DNA of 31,068 nt, from NCBI GenBank assembly GCA_002427745.1, contig DIYF01000132.1, forward strand, positions 1 through 31,068. Direction: 5' to 3'. The position numbers were made by a program, and so were the translations under genes. Within the stretch, counting starts at the first letter, position 1. The number at the start of each line of letters is the position of its first letter. Shown in pieces: positions 7,606 through 16,365 of this stretch. This stretch comes from Roseivirga sp. UBA6061 (lineage in GTDB: Bacteria > Bacteroidota > Bacteroidia > Cytophagales > Cyclobacteriaceae). The notes under the pieces were generated by a model, which ran no database searches, had not been told where the DNA came from, and saw nothing but the letters and a program-made list of their open reading frames with translations.

Positions 7606-8223
7606 TTAGTCTACATGGTACCTGCGCGACATTACGGAGGCCCAGTCGCCCAGATCCTTTTCGGTATCAATGTCGTTGAGCACGGGGAGTTCGGCATGGT
7701 CCAGGCCCAGTCTGAGAAAATCTTCAAGGGTAGCAATAAACACCTCATCGGTGCTCCATGCCTTATTGTCAAACAGCTCAGGAACCAGCTTACTCATGCC
7801 GAGCAGGTAGTAGCCGCCATCCTCTGAGGCCCCGATGACTGCATCGCGGTTCTTCAGTTTACCAAATGCTTCTTCGATAATTTCAGAAGAGATGTCCATA
7901 CAGTCACTGCCAATGATACAAACACGCTCATATCCCTGATCAAAAGCATCGGTAAAGGCATTTTTCATGCGCTCTCCCAAATCGCCTCCTGACTGAACCG
8001 CTTTGCGGAAATGGTCTTCAGACCAGAGGTCGCCTTTTTCCAGGTAATTGCTGTAGTAAACTACCTTGTCGTGATCAAGGCTTTCGGCCACCTCACGGGT
8101 TTTCCGAAGCAGTTGAAAATAGATAGCCAGAGCCACCTCATCACCTACTGTCGCTGCCAGTCGTGTTTTTACCTTTCCCAGTTCCGGGTTCTTCGCAAAT
8201 ATGATCAGTAAAGACTTGTTCAT
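7606..8223 (-). CDS. rSAM-associated glycosyltransferase (TIGR04282/DUF2064 type)
   Basis: A 205-residue GT-A-fold transferase of the DUF2064 family. Motifs visible are FAKNPELGKVKTRLA (9-23, nucleotide-sugar binding N-terminus), GGDLGERM, the metal-site region IGSDCMDIS, and GASEDGGYYLLG, followed by DIDTEKDLGDW near the end. Family members often lie next to radical-SAM genes such as ArsS and are annotated as arsenosugar or selenosugar glycosyltransferases, but no such partner is in this window. Here the only close partner is a rhodanese-like protein 3 bases upstream, probably in one transcript. The transferase call is firm; donor and acceptor are not deducible. Confidence 0.88.
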   Translation of the reverse strand: MNKSLLIIFAKNPELGKVKTRLAATVGDEVALAIYFQLLRKTREVAESLDHDKVVYYSNYLEKGDLWSEDHFRKAVQSGGDLGERMKNAFTDAFDQGYERVCIIGSDCMDISSEIIEEAFGKLKNRDAVIGASEDGGYYLLGMSKLVPELFDNKAWSTDEVFIATLEDFLRLGLDHAELPVLNDIDTEKDLGDWASVMSRRYHVD

Positions 8224-8226
8224 CTG

Positions 8227-8718
8227 TCATTTGACCGCAAGGCCGTTCTTTAATAAAAATCCGAACAGGCTACTGTAAACGTGTATGCTGTCGGTAGGTT
8301 GCTCCTTCAGGTTGTAAACGGGCTTTCCCTGGTTTTTCCAGCTAATCAGCCCGCCATCCAGGTTATAAATATGAGAAAAGCCATTATTAGTTAATGTCGT
8401 CCCCAATTCAGTACTGCGAAATCCCACGGTACAATAAACCAAAATACGCTGATCTGTCTTGAGGCTTTCAAAATCCACCTCAGCTGCCAGTATGGCCCCT
8501 TTCAGGTGGCTCACCTCATACTCTTTTTTCTGCCTGACATCGAGGATAAGAAAGTCCTCATTCTCCACCAGTGCTGCCACCTCTTCAGTACTACAGTTTT
8601 TCACCCCGTGATAGGCTCCGAAACCACTGATCAGGTCACGGCCAAAAACCGCCACCATCACCAGTACCAGCAGGGCTGATAAGGGGAGTATATATCTTAG
8701 TTTCAAAGAGGCTTTCAT
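8227..8718 (-). CDS. Membrane-anchored rhodanese-like protein
   Basis: A 163-residue protein with one N-terminal membrane anchor or uncleaved signal (about 8-27) and a single rhodanese domain (about 38-135). The active-site loop is YCTVGFRS with the catalytic Cys96. The structural motifs LDVRQKKEYEVSHLKGAI (59-76) and YNLDGGLISWKNQGKPV (118-134) are all in place, so a sulfurtransferase or persulfide-carrying role is possible. It probably faces the periplasm. It is 3 bases upstream of the rSAM-associated glycosyltransferase, so the two are an operon, a pairing that also occurs around arsenic- and selenium-modification genes in other Bacteroidota as far as I recall. The natural sulfur donor and acceptor are unknown. 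Confidence 0.88.
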   Translation of the reverse strand: MKASLKLRYILPLSALLVLVMVAVFGRDLISGFGAYHGVKNCSTEEVAALVENEDFLILDVRQKKEYEVSHLKGAILAAEVDFESLKTDQRILVYCTVGFRSTELGTTLTNNGFSHIYNLDGGLISWKNQGKPVYNLKEQPTDSIHVYSSLFGFLLKNGLAVK

Positions 8719-8800
8719 GTCACTTCTACAGAGAAAAGCTTTTCATTGAGCAAATTGTTTTTTGCCCGAATTAGTTCATGTCAGACAAGCGAAGATATAG

Positions 8801-8833
8801 TTTATCTGACAAAGCAAATAATTATTACCTTCG
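8801..8833 (+). promoter_or_regulatory. Putative meaB promoter
   Basis: TTTA (8801-8804, one mismatch to TTTG), a 21-base spacer and TACCTTCG (8826-8833, one mismatch to TAnnTTTG) lie just upstream of the ATG at 8844. If real it places the transcript start near 8840 and excludes the longer in-frame ATG at 8778. Confidence 0.4.
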
Positions 8834-8843
8834 ACCAGTTTCT

Positions 8844-9860
8844 ATGGCAAGAAAAAGACTGACCACTGCGGCATATATAGAGGGAGTACTGGCGGGAGAT
8901 CGTTTGGTGCTGAGTCGGGCTATTACCCTGATTGAAAGTACCCGGCCGGAGGACACTGGCCAGGCAGAAGAAGTGCTGCAGGCAATACTACCAAAAACGG
9001 GGAAATCCATTCGAATAGGCGTGACCGGTGTACCGGGTGTGGGAAAGAGTACTTTTCTGGAGGCCTTTGGAGGATATGTCACCCGGCAGGGACATAAGAT
9101 TGCCGTACTGACGATTGACCCCTCCAGTCAGCGAACCCGGGGGAGTATCCTGGGCGATAAAACCCGTATGGAAGAACTCTCCCGTAACGATAAGGCCTTT
9201 ATCAGACCTTCGGCTTCCGGAGCAGCTCTGGGGGGAGTAAACAACCGTACACGGGAGGTAATGTTACTGTGCGAAGCCGCTGGCTATGAGGTGATATTTA
9301 TCGAAACTGTGGGGGTAGGGCAATCAGAAACACTGGTGCATGGTATGGTAGATTTTTTCCTCTTGCTGATGCTGGCCGGTGCCGGTGATGAACTGCAAGG
9401 GATCAAGAAGGGTATCATGGAAATGGCTGATGCGGTAGCCATCAACAAAGCAGACGGAGATAATATAAAAGCAGCGAAAAGGGCCGGTGCTGAATACAGG
9501 AATGCCTTGCATCTGTTTCCTGCAGCGGAGTCTGGCTGGATTCCCGAAGTAAAGATATGTTCCAGTCTCAGGGGAAATGGTCTCGAAGATATCTGGGAGA
9601 TGATACAGCGACACCGAAGACAACTTACTGCGAATGGCTTTTTAGCGGAGAACCGAAAACGGCAGAATGTGCAGTGGATGAAGGAACGTATCGCTGCTAT
9701 GCTGGAAGACCGGTTTTATCAGTTGCCTGAGGTGCAGGAGGAGTTTCCCGAGCTGATCCGAAAAGTAGAAACAGGAGATATGCCTGCCTTGAATGCAGCA
9801 CATCGCTTGCTCAGCCATTTCTTCAGTGAATCCCGGATACAAACACCCGAGGCTGATTAA
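8844..9860 (+). CDS. meaB: Methylmalonyl-CoA mutase-associated GTPase MeaB/ArgK
   Basis: MeaB is a G3E-class GTPase that gates cofactor loading and protects adenosylcobalamin-dependent methylmalonyl-CoA mutase in the cytoplasm. The protein shows the P-loop GVPGVGKST (62-70), DPSSQRTRGSILGDKTRM, the switch segment ETVGVGQSE and the guanine-specificity motif NKAD. The C-terminal helical dimerisation arm (LEDRFYQLPEVQEEF onward) is complete. I chose the ATG at 8844 (338 residues), because the family begins with the helix ending in ITLIESTRPED and a promoter-like site lies at 8801-8833. An ATG at 8778 would add 22 residues. The mutase genes are not in the window. Downstream is an unrelated small exported protein with its own promoter. 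Confidence 0.93.
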   Translation: MARKRLTTAAYIEGVLAGDRLVLSRAITLIESTRPEDTGQAEEVLQAILPKTGKSIRIGVTGVPGVGKSTFLEAFGGYVTRQGHKIAVLTIDPSSQRTRGSILGDKTRMEELSRNDKAFIRPSASGAALGGVNNRTREVMLLCEAAGYEVIFIETVGVGQSETLVHGMVDFFLLLMLAGAGDELQGIKKGIMEMADAVAINKADGDNIKAAKRAGAEYRNALHLFPAAESGWIPEVKICSSLRGNGLEDIWEMIQRHRRQLTANGFLAENRKRQNVQWMKERIAAMLEDRFYQLPEVQEEFPELIRKVETGDMPALNAAHRLLSHFFSESRIQTPEAD

Positions 9861-9880
9861 CAAAATTTTGATCCGGCACG

Positions 9881-9911
9881 TTTGTTAGAAAGTACCATTC
9901 GCCTAAGTTTG
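9881..9911 (+). promoter_or_regulatory. Consensus Bacteroidota promoter of the small exported protein gene
   Basis: TTTG (9881-9884), exactly 19 bases, and TAAGTTTG (9904-9911) form a perfect match to the TTTG/TAnnTTTG consensus. The ATG at 9920 is 8 bases past the -7 box, so the message has at most a few leader bases. This is the best promoter in the window. Confidence 0.7.
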
Positions 9912-9919
9912 CATCATCA

Positions 9920-10324
9920 ATGATCAAGGTGTTTCTCAAATACTGTTTACTGGTAAGTCTGCTGATATCGGGCAGTGCTTCACAGATATATGGAAACACT
10001 GTCAGCGATAGGGCCCTCAGCCTTGCTCAGGAGGAGCGTCACAGCTTCGATACTGATCATACCCCTGTCATCCATGCTCCTGCTCATAGTTCACAAAGGC
10101 GTAACTGGCTTTTTGAAATTACCGAGGTTGAAGAAACTGAGGATGAGGAGAAAGTTTTAAAGCGGACTTTTGAGGTCAGAAGTTTTTTGGCCGCCTACCT
10201 GAAAGACCAGCTTTTAAAATCCCTTTTCTTTGAGAGCCGGGAGAAGAAAGCTTTACCTGATCAGTACGCTCCGGCCAGCTTTCCTCCCAGAAGGCATGTC
10301 ATGTTTGAGGTCTTTCTTATATGA
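9920..10324 (+). CDS. Small exported protein of unknown function
   Basis: A 134-residue protein I do not recognise. It has a signal peptide (KVFLKYCLLVSLLISGSAS, cleavage near 20-25). A His-containing stretch follows (HSFDTDHTPVIHAPAHSS, about 41-58), then an acidic patch (EVEETEDEEK) and a basic/aromatic C-terminal half ending in RRHVMFEVFLI. No membrane segment or catalytic motif follows the signal peptide. Its own promoter is a perfect consensus, so it is likely well expressed. It is followed by 155 bases and then the RND efflux operon in the same direction, so a periplasmic accessory or stress protein is conceivable, but nothing in the sequence proves a link. Confidence 0.65.
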   Translation: MIKVFLKYCLLVSLLISGSASQIYGNTVSDRALSLAQEERHSFDTDHTPVIHAPAHSSQRRNWLFEITEVEETEDEEKVLKRTFEVRSFLAAYLKDQLLKSLFFESREKKALPDQYAPASFPPRRHVMFEVFLI

Positions 10325-10333
10325 TACCACAGG

Positions 10334-10349
10334 GCTGAGAAATCTCAGT
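10334..10349. repeat. Small inverted repeat between exported protein and RND operon
   Basis: CTGAG and CTCAG arms (10336-10348 region) flank a 4-base AAAT loop, with a T-rich stretch downstream (about 10352-10368). It could be a weak terminator for the upstream gene or an operator for the RND operon; the stem is short. Confidence 0.3.
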
Positions 10350-10479
10350 CACATTTCTTTTCTGTTTAAAACAGCGTGATATCACCGGGCAACCCAGCCT
10401 TGAGTGCTGTCCATGTATTCATCTGAATACAACATTTTAAAAATCATAAAGACGTATCGTATTTGAAATTTAAGTCATC

Positions 10480-11562
10480 ATGAAGAAGACATTCATGCTC
10501 ATGAGCCTGTTGGCACTAGCTTGCTGTTCTGGCTGTGAGCACCATAAAGAAGAAAATAAAGAGGAGGTTAAATATCTGGCTACCCATCCTGTAAAGATGG
10601 ACACCGTTATCTCGGAAAGCTATGTAAGCCAGATACGCTCTATACAACATATTGAATTAAGAGCCCTGGAAAGGGGCTACCTGCAGCGGATCTTTGTTGA
10701 CGAAGGCCAGTACGTCAAAAAGGGCCAGTTACTCTTCAAAATTATGCCGAGACTGTATGAGGCCGAGCTGAAAAGCGCAGCGGCAGAAGTACGGTTTGCA
10801 GAAATTGAATATCAAAACACAAAGAAGCTATCGGAAGAGAATATTGTAGCTGTGAATGAGCTGGCTATGGCTGAAGCTAAATTGGAAAAAGCCAGAGCAG
10901 AATTGTCTCTGGCTCAGGTACATCTCGATTTTACCGAAATAAGAGCTCCTTTTGACGGGATCATCGATCGCTTTCATGCCAGACTGGGTAGTTTGCTGGA
11001 GGAAGGAGAACTCCTGACCCATCTGTCAGACAACTCTGAAATGTGGGTGTACTACAATATGCCCGAAGCCGCCTACCTCGACTATCAAACGGATGTAAAC
11101 CGGGACAGCAATGTCAGGGTGAACCTGGTTTTAGCCAACAGCAAGGTGTTCGACTATCCTGGAGTAGTGGAAACCATCGAAGCAGATTTTAACAATGAAA
11201 CCGGCAACATTCCTTTCAGGGCCGCTTTCCCTAATCCCGGGGGGCTGTTGCGCCATGGAGAAACAGGGAACGTGGTACTCAGTATCCCTCTGAAAAAAGC
11301 TTTGCTCATACCCCAGAAAGCTACCTTTGAAGTCCTCGACAAGAAGTATGTCTACGTCATAGACGACAGCAACAGGGTGAGGTCGAGAGAAATTACGATT
11401 GCTGAAGAAATACCCCATTTGTATGTAATAGCAGGGGGACTCACAGAGGATGATACAATACTCCTGGAGGGGCTAAGGCTTGTGAGAGAGCAGGATAAAA
11501 TCATTTATGACCTGCAGGACCCCCATGCTGTGATGGCAAATCTGAAACTTTATGCAGAATAA
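10480..11562 (+). CDS. RND efflux periplasmic adaptor (membrane fusion protein) lipoprotein
   Basis: The adaptor of a tripartite AcrAB-TolC-type pump, 360 residues. A signal peptide with a cysteine cluster (ALACCSGC, Cys15-19) suggests lipid anchoring in the inner membrane. The lipoyl half-motif ERGYLQRIFVDEGQYVKKGQLLFKI (about 65-89) is followed by an alpha-hairpin (about 95-145, AEVRFAEIEYQNTKKL to KARAELSLA). The second lipoyl half comes next (IRAPFDGIIDRFHARLGSLLEEGE), then the beta-barrel and membrane-proximal domains. It lies first in the operon, 22 bases before the pump gene. A His/Glu-rich segment (EHHKEENKEE) just after the lipid site is likely only a flexible linker. The substrate class follows from the pump (HAE1), not from this protein. 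Confidence 0.93.
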   Translation: MKKTFMLMSLLALACCSGCEHHKEENKEEVKYLATHPVKMDTVISESYVSQIRSIQHIELRALERGYLQRIFVDEGQYVKKGQLLFKIMPRLYEAELKSAAAEVRFAEIEYQNTKKLSEENIVAVNELAMAEAKLEKARAELSLAQVHLDFTEIRAPFDGIIDRFHARLGSLLEEGELLTHLSDNSEMWVYYNMPEAAYLDYQTDVNRDSNVRVNLVLANSKVFDYPGVVETIEADFNNETGNIPFRAAFPNPGGLLRHGETGNVVLSIPLKKALLIPQKATFEVLDKKYVYVIDDSNRVRSREITIAEEIPHLYVIAGGLTEDDTILLEGLRLVREQDKIIYDLQDPHAVMANLKLYAE

Positions 11563-11584
11563 CTAAGCCTTAAAGTGTACAGAT

Positions 11585-14500
11585 ATGTTCAGTAAAATGA
11601 TACACAGACCGGTATTCGCCATTATAATTTCGGTCATGATCGCTTTTGTAGGCTCACTCGCGATCAAACAGCTTCCCATATCACAGTTTCCTCAGATAGC
11701 TCCCACTACGGTCAATATCTTTATTGCTTACCCGGGAGCCAGTGCTGATGTGCTGGTAAAATCAACACTCATAACACTGGAAAACTCTATCAATGGTGTG
11801 CCGGGGATGAGGTATATGGCCACAGATGCCACCAGTGCCGGTGAAGCAACGCTGCGGGTGATTTTTGAACCCGGAACCGACCCCAATCAGGCGGTGATCA
11901 GGGTGAAAACCCGGGTAGATCAGGTCATGCCCCTGCTGCCGGAACTGGTACAGCGGGAGGGGGTGATCATCACACCCATTCAGCCCAGTATGCTCATGTA
12001 TGTTAACCTTTATGGTAAAGGTGAGAATCTGGATGAGAAGTTTTTATACAACTATGCCAATGTGCAGATGATCCCTGAGCTTAACAGAATTAAAGGGGTG
12101 GCCCGATCTCAGATACTGGGGAGTCGCAGGTATGCTATGAGGGTTTGGCTCAACCCTGACAGGATGCGTGCCTATCATATCTCTATTGATGAGGTAATGG
12201 AATCACTGGATGAACAGAGTATCGTAGGGCGTCCCGGCCGGTTGGGTAGAAGCTCTGGTATCGAAGCGCAGTCCCTGGAGTATGTGCTTACTTACAAGGG
12301 GCGATTTAATAAAGCCGTGGAGTATGAGAACATTATCGTCAGGGCCAATGCCGATGGTGAGAGTGTACACCTGAAAGACATTGCCGAAGTAGAGTTGGGC
12401 AGTGAGTTCTTCGATATCTATTCCAATCTTGACGGACACCCCTCTGCTGCCATTGTGCTGAAACAAAATTACGGTAGTAATGCCAGTGATGTGATAGCCG
12501 AAGTAAAAACAAAGCTGGAAGAAATGAAGGCTGATTTTCCACCGGGAATAGACTATAAGATAAGCTATGATGTTTCTCAGTTTTTAGATGCTTCCATTGA
12601 GCAGGTGACCCACACGCTTCGGGATGCCTTTGTACTGGTGGCGATTGTGGTTTTTGTATTTCTAGGAGACTGGCGATCCACCCTCATTCCTATTCTGGCA
12701 GTACCTGTTTCTCTCATCGGAGCCTTTTTCGTCATGCAGGTTTTTGGTCTTTCCATCAACCTGGTTACGCTGTTTGCTCTGGTACTGGCTATTGGTATCG
12801 TAGTGGATGACGCCATTGTAGTGGTGGAAGCTGTCCATGCTAAAATGGAGGAAGAACATCTGGGGCCTTACAGCGCGGTAAAAAGGGTCATGAGAGAAAT
12901 CAGTGGGGCCATCATTGCCATCACCATGGTCATGGTATCGGTATTTCTCCCCATCTCTTTTATGACCGGACCTGTAGGCACTTTTTACAGACAGTTTTCT
13001 ATCACCATGGCAGGCTCTATCGTGATTTCGGCAGTAGTCGCTTTAACACTGACTCCGGTGTTGTGCGCTATGTTGCTAAAGAATAATCATGGCAAGGATA
13101 GAAAGAAACACTTGTTAAACCGGTCTCTTGATGCTTTTAACCGGGGCTTCGATCGACTTACCGGTAAGTATGCCGGCCTGCTGAAAAGAATAGCCAACAG
13201 ACGTGTTGTCACTTTTGGTCTGCTGCTCCTTTTTGGATTCGGCATTTTTTATCAGAGCAGAGTTCTTCCTTCCGGGTTCATCCCCAGCGAAGACCAGGGA
13301 ACCATTTACGCCATTATTCAGACGCCTCCCGGAGCGACACTTGAAAGAACAAATCAGGTTTCACAGAAGCTACAACAGATATGTGAAGAAGTTGAAGGCG
13401 TAGCATCTGTCTCTTCACTGGCGGGTTATGAGATTATGACAGAAGGTCGTGGTTCCAATGCAGGTACTTGTCTTATCAATCTGAAAAACTGGTCTGAGCG
13501 CGAGCACTCTGTTAAAGAGATCATGGAAGAGCTGGAGGAGAAATCCAAAGGGCTGGGAGCGATAGTAGAATTCTTCGAACCACCGGCTATTCCGGGTTTT
13601 GGTTCTTCCGGAGGTTTTTCGCTGCGTCTGTTAGATAAAACCACCAATACAGATTACAGGGAGTTTGATAAGATCAATAAGCAGTTCATGGACGACCTGA
13701 ACGAGCGGGAAGAGCTTACCGGACTGTTTACCTTTTTTGCGGCCGATTATCCTCAGTATGAGCTGGTTATCGATAATGAGAGAGCTATGCAAAAAGGGGT
13801 GTCCATCGGTAAGGCTATGGAGAACCTCAATATTCTGATAGGAAGTACCTATGAGCAGGGCTTTATCCGCTTTGGTCGCTTCTTCAAAGTGTATGTTCAG
13901 TCGGCTCCCCAGTTCAGAAGGTTGCCCTCAGATGTGCTCAATCTCTTTGTCAAAAATGACCAAGGAGAAATGGTTCCTTACTCGGCTTTTATGAAGATCG
14001 AAAAAAAGCAGGGACCCAATGAAGTGACGCGTTACAACATGTACAACTCAGCGGCCATACGCGGGCTCCCGGCTAAAGGGTACACCACTGCAGATGCGAT
14101 TGGTGCTATTCGTGAGGTAGCGGCCGCTACTTTGCCTCATGGTTATGACATCGCCTGGGAAGGACTCTCCTATGACGAATCTGACCGGGGTAACGAATCA
14201 CTTTACGTGTTCATCATTGTACTGGCCTTCGTGTACTTTGTGCTGGCGGCACAGTATGAGAGTTTTATCATTCCCCTGGCCGTTATTTTCTCCCTTCCTG
14301 TCGGGGTGTTTGGCTCTTTTTTATTGCTCAGGCTTATGGGGCTGGACAACGATATCTATGCCCAGATCGGCCTTATTATGCTGATCGGTCTGCTTGGTAA
14401 AAATGCAGTGCTCATTGTAGAGTTTGCCGTACAAAAGCATCGCCATGGCGCAACTGTCTTTGAAGCAGCCATTGAGGGCGCCAGGGTCCGGTTTCGCCCG

Positions 14501-14746
14501 ATTCTGATGACCTCCTTTGCTTTCATTGCCGGACTGATTCCCCTGATACTTGCCTCGGGAGCCGGCTCTATCGGCAACCGGACTATAGGGGCTTCAGCCC
14601 TGGGAGGGATGCTGTTCGGAACACTCTTCGGGGTAATCGTTGTACCGGGCCTTTATTACATCTTCGGTTCAATCGCTTCAGGAAGGCAGCTGATTAAAGA
14701 TGAACACGATAGACCACTCACTGAACAACACATTGAAAATGCTTAA
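11585..14746 (+). CDS. RND multidrug efflux pump, HAE1 (AcrB) family
   Basis: The proton-driven inner-membrane pump, 1053 residues, full length for AcrB-type transporters. It starts with the MFSKMIHRPVFAII motif and first membrane helix. The proton-relay aspartates are Asp408 and Asp409 in IVVDDAIVVVEAV, and the partner lysine is Lys939 in LIGLLGKNAVLIVEFA. The two large periplasmic loops (about 30-330 and 560-870) are complete. The VDDAIVVVE form marks the drug-exporting HAE1 subfamily rather than heavy-metal (HME) pumps. The outer-membrane factor gene starts 8 bases before this gene's stop. Expected cargo is hydrophobic or amphiphilic compounds such as bile salts, antibiotics or lipids. No local regulator gene lies beside it. 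Confidence 0.96.
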   Translation: MFSKMIHRPVFAIIISVMIAFVGSLAIKQLPISQFPQIAPTTVNIFIAYPGASADVLVKSTLITLENSINGVPGMRYMATDATSAGEATLRVIFEPGTDPNQAVIRVKTRVDQVMPLLPELVQREGVIITPIQPSMLMYVNLYGKGENLDEKFLYNYANVQMIPELNRIKGVARSQILGSRRYAMRVWLNPDRMRAYHISIDEVMESLDEQSIVGRPGRLGRSSGIEAQSLEYVLTYKGRFNKAVEYENIIVRANADGESVHLKDIAEVELGSEFFDIYSNLDGHPSAAIVLKQNYGSNASDVIAEVKTKLEEMKADFPPGIDYKISYDVSQFLDASIEQVTHTLRDAFVLVAIVVFVFLGDWRSTLIPILAVPVSLIGAFFVMQVFGLSINLVTLFALVLAIGIVVDDAIVVVEAVHAKMEEEHLGPYSAVKRVMREISGAIIAITMVMVSVFLPISFMTGPVGTFYRQFSITMAGSIVISAVVALTLTPVLCAMLLKNNHGKDRKKHLLNRSLDAFNRGFDRLTGKYAGLLKRIANRRVVTFGLLLLFGFGIFYQSRVLPSGFIPSEDQGTIYAIIQTPPGATLERTNQVSQKLQQICEEVEGVASVSSLAGYEIMTEGRGSNAGTCLINLKNWSEREHSVKEIMEELEEKSKGLGAIVEFFEPPAIPGFGSSGGFSLRLLDKTTNTDYREFDKINKQFMDDLNEREELTGLFTFFAADYPQYELVIDNERAMQKGVSIGKAMENLNILIGSTYEQGFIRFGRFFKVYVQSAPQFRRLPSDVLNLFVKNDQGEMVPYSAFMKIEKKQGPNEVTRYNMYNSAAIRGLPAKGYTTADAIGAIREVAAATLPHGYDIAWEGLSYDESDRGNESLYVFIIVLAFVYFVLAAQYESFIIPLAVIFSLPVGVFGSFLLLRLMGLDNDIYAQIGLIMLIGLLGKNAVLIVEFAVQKHRHGATVFEAAIEGARVRFRPILMTSFAFIAGLIPLILASGAGSIGNRTIGASALGGMLFGTLFGVIVVPGLYYIFGSIASGRQLIKDEHDRPLTEQHIENA

Positions 14747-16172
14747 GAAAATATATTCTATATACCTGGTCGCGGTGGTCTTAGCTGCGGCCCTGGGAGC
14801 CTGTACAGCTCCTCCATTGGTTGACAAACAAGTTGATATCAGTCTTCCGCTCAGCTACACAGATTCACAAGACACTACGAATGTGGCAGCCATCGGGTGG
14901 AGAGACTATTTTAAAGACCCTTATCTGATAGCGCTGATTGATACAGCCCTGCTAAATAACAGAGAACTGAATATTACGCTGCAGGAAATTGCCATTTCCC
15001 GAAATGAAGTAAAGATCAGAAGAGGAGAGTACCTGCCATTTGTTGGTTTAGGAAGTAGTGCCGGATTTGAAAAGTCAGGAAGATTCACCCGTAACGGAGC
15101 CCTGGAATCAACTACCGATATAGCGCCCGGAGAGGAGTTTCCGGAACCCCTTCCTGATCTTATGTTCGGAGCTTATGCCAGTTGGGAAATAGATATCTGG
15201 CGAAAACTGCGCAACGCTAAGAAGTCTGCACTTACCAGGTATTTATCTTCTGTAGAGGGCAGGAATTTCATGGTCACCCAACTGATTGCTGAGATAGCAG
15301 ATGCCTATTTCGAGCTGCTCGGCCTGGACAGTCAGTTGGAGATCCTCAACAGAAATATTAAGATTCAGCAGAATGCTCTTGAGGTAGTAACACTTCAAAA
15401 GCAAGCCGCCAGAGTAACTGAGCTGGCTGTGCGCAAGTTTGAGGCCGAGGTGCTGGGTACACAGAGTCTGCGCTTTGATGTTGAGCAGAAAATCATTGAG
15501 ACGGAGAATCGAATCAACTTGCTCGTAGGTAGATTTCCTGTTGCTGTAAAAAGGACGGCCGGTGGTCTTGATAAACTGACACCTCAGGCTGTACATGAAG
15601 GCGTGCCTGCCCAGTTACTGCTTAACCGCAGCGATATAAAACAGGCAGAACTGGAGCTAGCGGCAAGCAGGCTTGATGTAAAGGTGGCCAGGGCGCAGTT
15701 CCTGCCGTCTTTGGGTATTTCTGCCGGCCTTGGAGGGCAGGCCTTTAACCTGTCAAAGCTAGTCAAAGCCCCGCAGTCTCTTGTGTATGCCATGGCGGGA
15801 GAGATGACTGCACCGCTGATCAACAAAAAGGCAATAGAAGCGGCATACAGCACGGCAAATGCCAAACAGGTACAGGCAGTTTATCATTACGAGCAGGTAG
15901 TTTTAAATGCTGTTACGGAAGTGACCAATCGACTATCACTGATTCACAATCTGGAAGAGAGCTATGCTTTGAGAGAACGCCAGGTAGAAGCACTCACAGA
16001 ATCTATTGATATATCAAACAGACTCTTTAATTCAGCCAGGGCAGACTATATGGAAGTGCTGCTAACACAACGTGATGCACTTGAATCAAGGTTTGAGCTG
16101 ATAGAAACCAAAAGGGAGCAGATGAGTGCGATGGTAAATATTTATCAGGCTTTAGGAGGAGGCTGGAATTAG
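14739..16172 (+). CDS. Outer-membrane efflux lipoprotein, NodT/OprM (TolC) family
   Basis: The outer-membrane channel of the RND system, 477 residues. The start at 14739 gives a clean lipoprotein signal (MLKKIYSIYLVAVVLAAALG, lipobox LGAC, Cys22) and an 8-base overlap with the pump gene stop (ATGCTTAA). An upstream in-frame ATG at 14700 would add a hydrophilic tail and is unlikely. Two repeated halves of the TolC fold are visible as long helical stretches. The first includes LNITLQEIAISRNEVKIRRGEYLP and the second LELAASRLDVKVARAQFLPSLG, each ending with the typical helix-to-strand QFLPSL/EYLPFVG turn. All three pump parts are thus made from one transcript, which ends at the terminator at 16196-16238. 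Confidence 0.94.
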   Translation: MLKKIYSIYLVAVVLAAALGACTAPPLVDKQVDISLPLSYTDSQDTTNVAAIGWRDYFKDPYLIALIDTALLNNRELNITLQEIAISRNEVKIRRGEYLPFVGLGSSAGFEKSGRFTRNGALESTTDIAPGEEFPEPLPDLMFGAYASWEIDIWRKLRNAKKSALTRYLSSVEGRNFMVTQLIAEIADAYFELLGLDSQLEILNRNIKIQQNALEVVTLQKQAARVTELAVRKFEAEVLGTQSLRFDVEQKIIETENRINLLVGRFPVAVKRTAGGLDKLTPQAVHEGVPAQLLLNRSDIKQAELELAASRLDVKVARAQFLPSLGISAGLGGQAFNLSKLVKAPQSLVYAMAGEMTAPLINKKAIEAAYSTANAKQVQAVYHYEQVVLNAVTEVTNRLSLIHNLEESYALRERQVEALTESIDISNRLFNSARADYMEVLLTQRDALESRFELIETKREQMSAMVNIYQALGGGWN

Positions 16173-16195
16173 AGGAGAGCTTTCTCAGGTCTCCC

Positions 16196-16238
16196 GAAAC
16201 AAAAAGCCATCCTTCAGCGAAGGATGGCTTTTTGTTTC
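16196..16238. terminator. Strong intrinsic terminator after the RND operon
   Basis: A perfect 20-bp stem with a 3-base loop (AGC at 16216-16218). The stem has a GC-rich core (GCCATCCTTC) and an A-tract on one side matching a T-tract on the other, so it can stop transcription from either direction. It lies 24 bases past the outer-membrane factor stop. Confidence 0.92.
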
Positions 16239-16365
16239 ACTGTTTGTCAGGCTCAAAAGAGCATTCAGTATCATTTGAAACAAAAATCCCTCACGCTTCC
16301 GGGACTTTCATCCTTTCTACATGAGGGCATAATCGGTCATGATTATGGATTCTTATGAGATGTTT

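Noticed and set aside
10480..16172. Heavy-metal (Cus/Czc-type) identity of the RND pump
   Set aside because: The membrane motif is the HAE1 form VDDAIVVVE, and no metal-binding Met or His clusters are seen in the pump itself.
16330..16347. ATAATC/GATTAT dyad after the GIN-domain gene as a terminator
   Set aside because: The stem is only 6 A-T rich pairs with no T-run on the minus strand. The nearby 16196-16238 hairpin can serve both directions.
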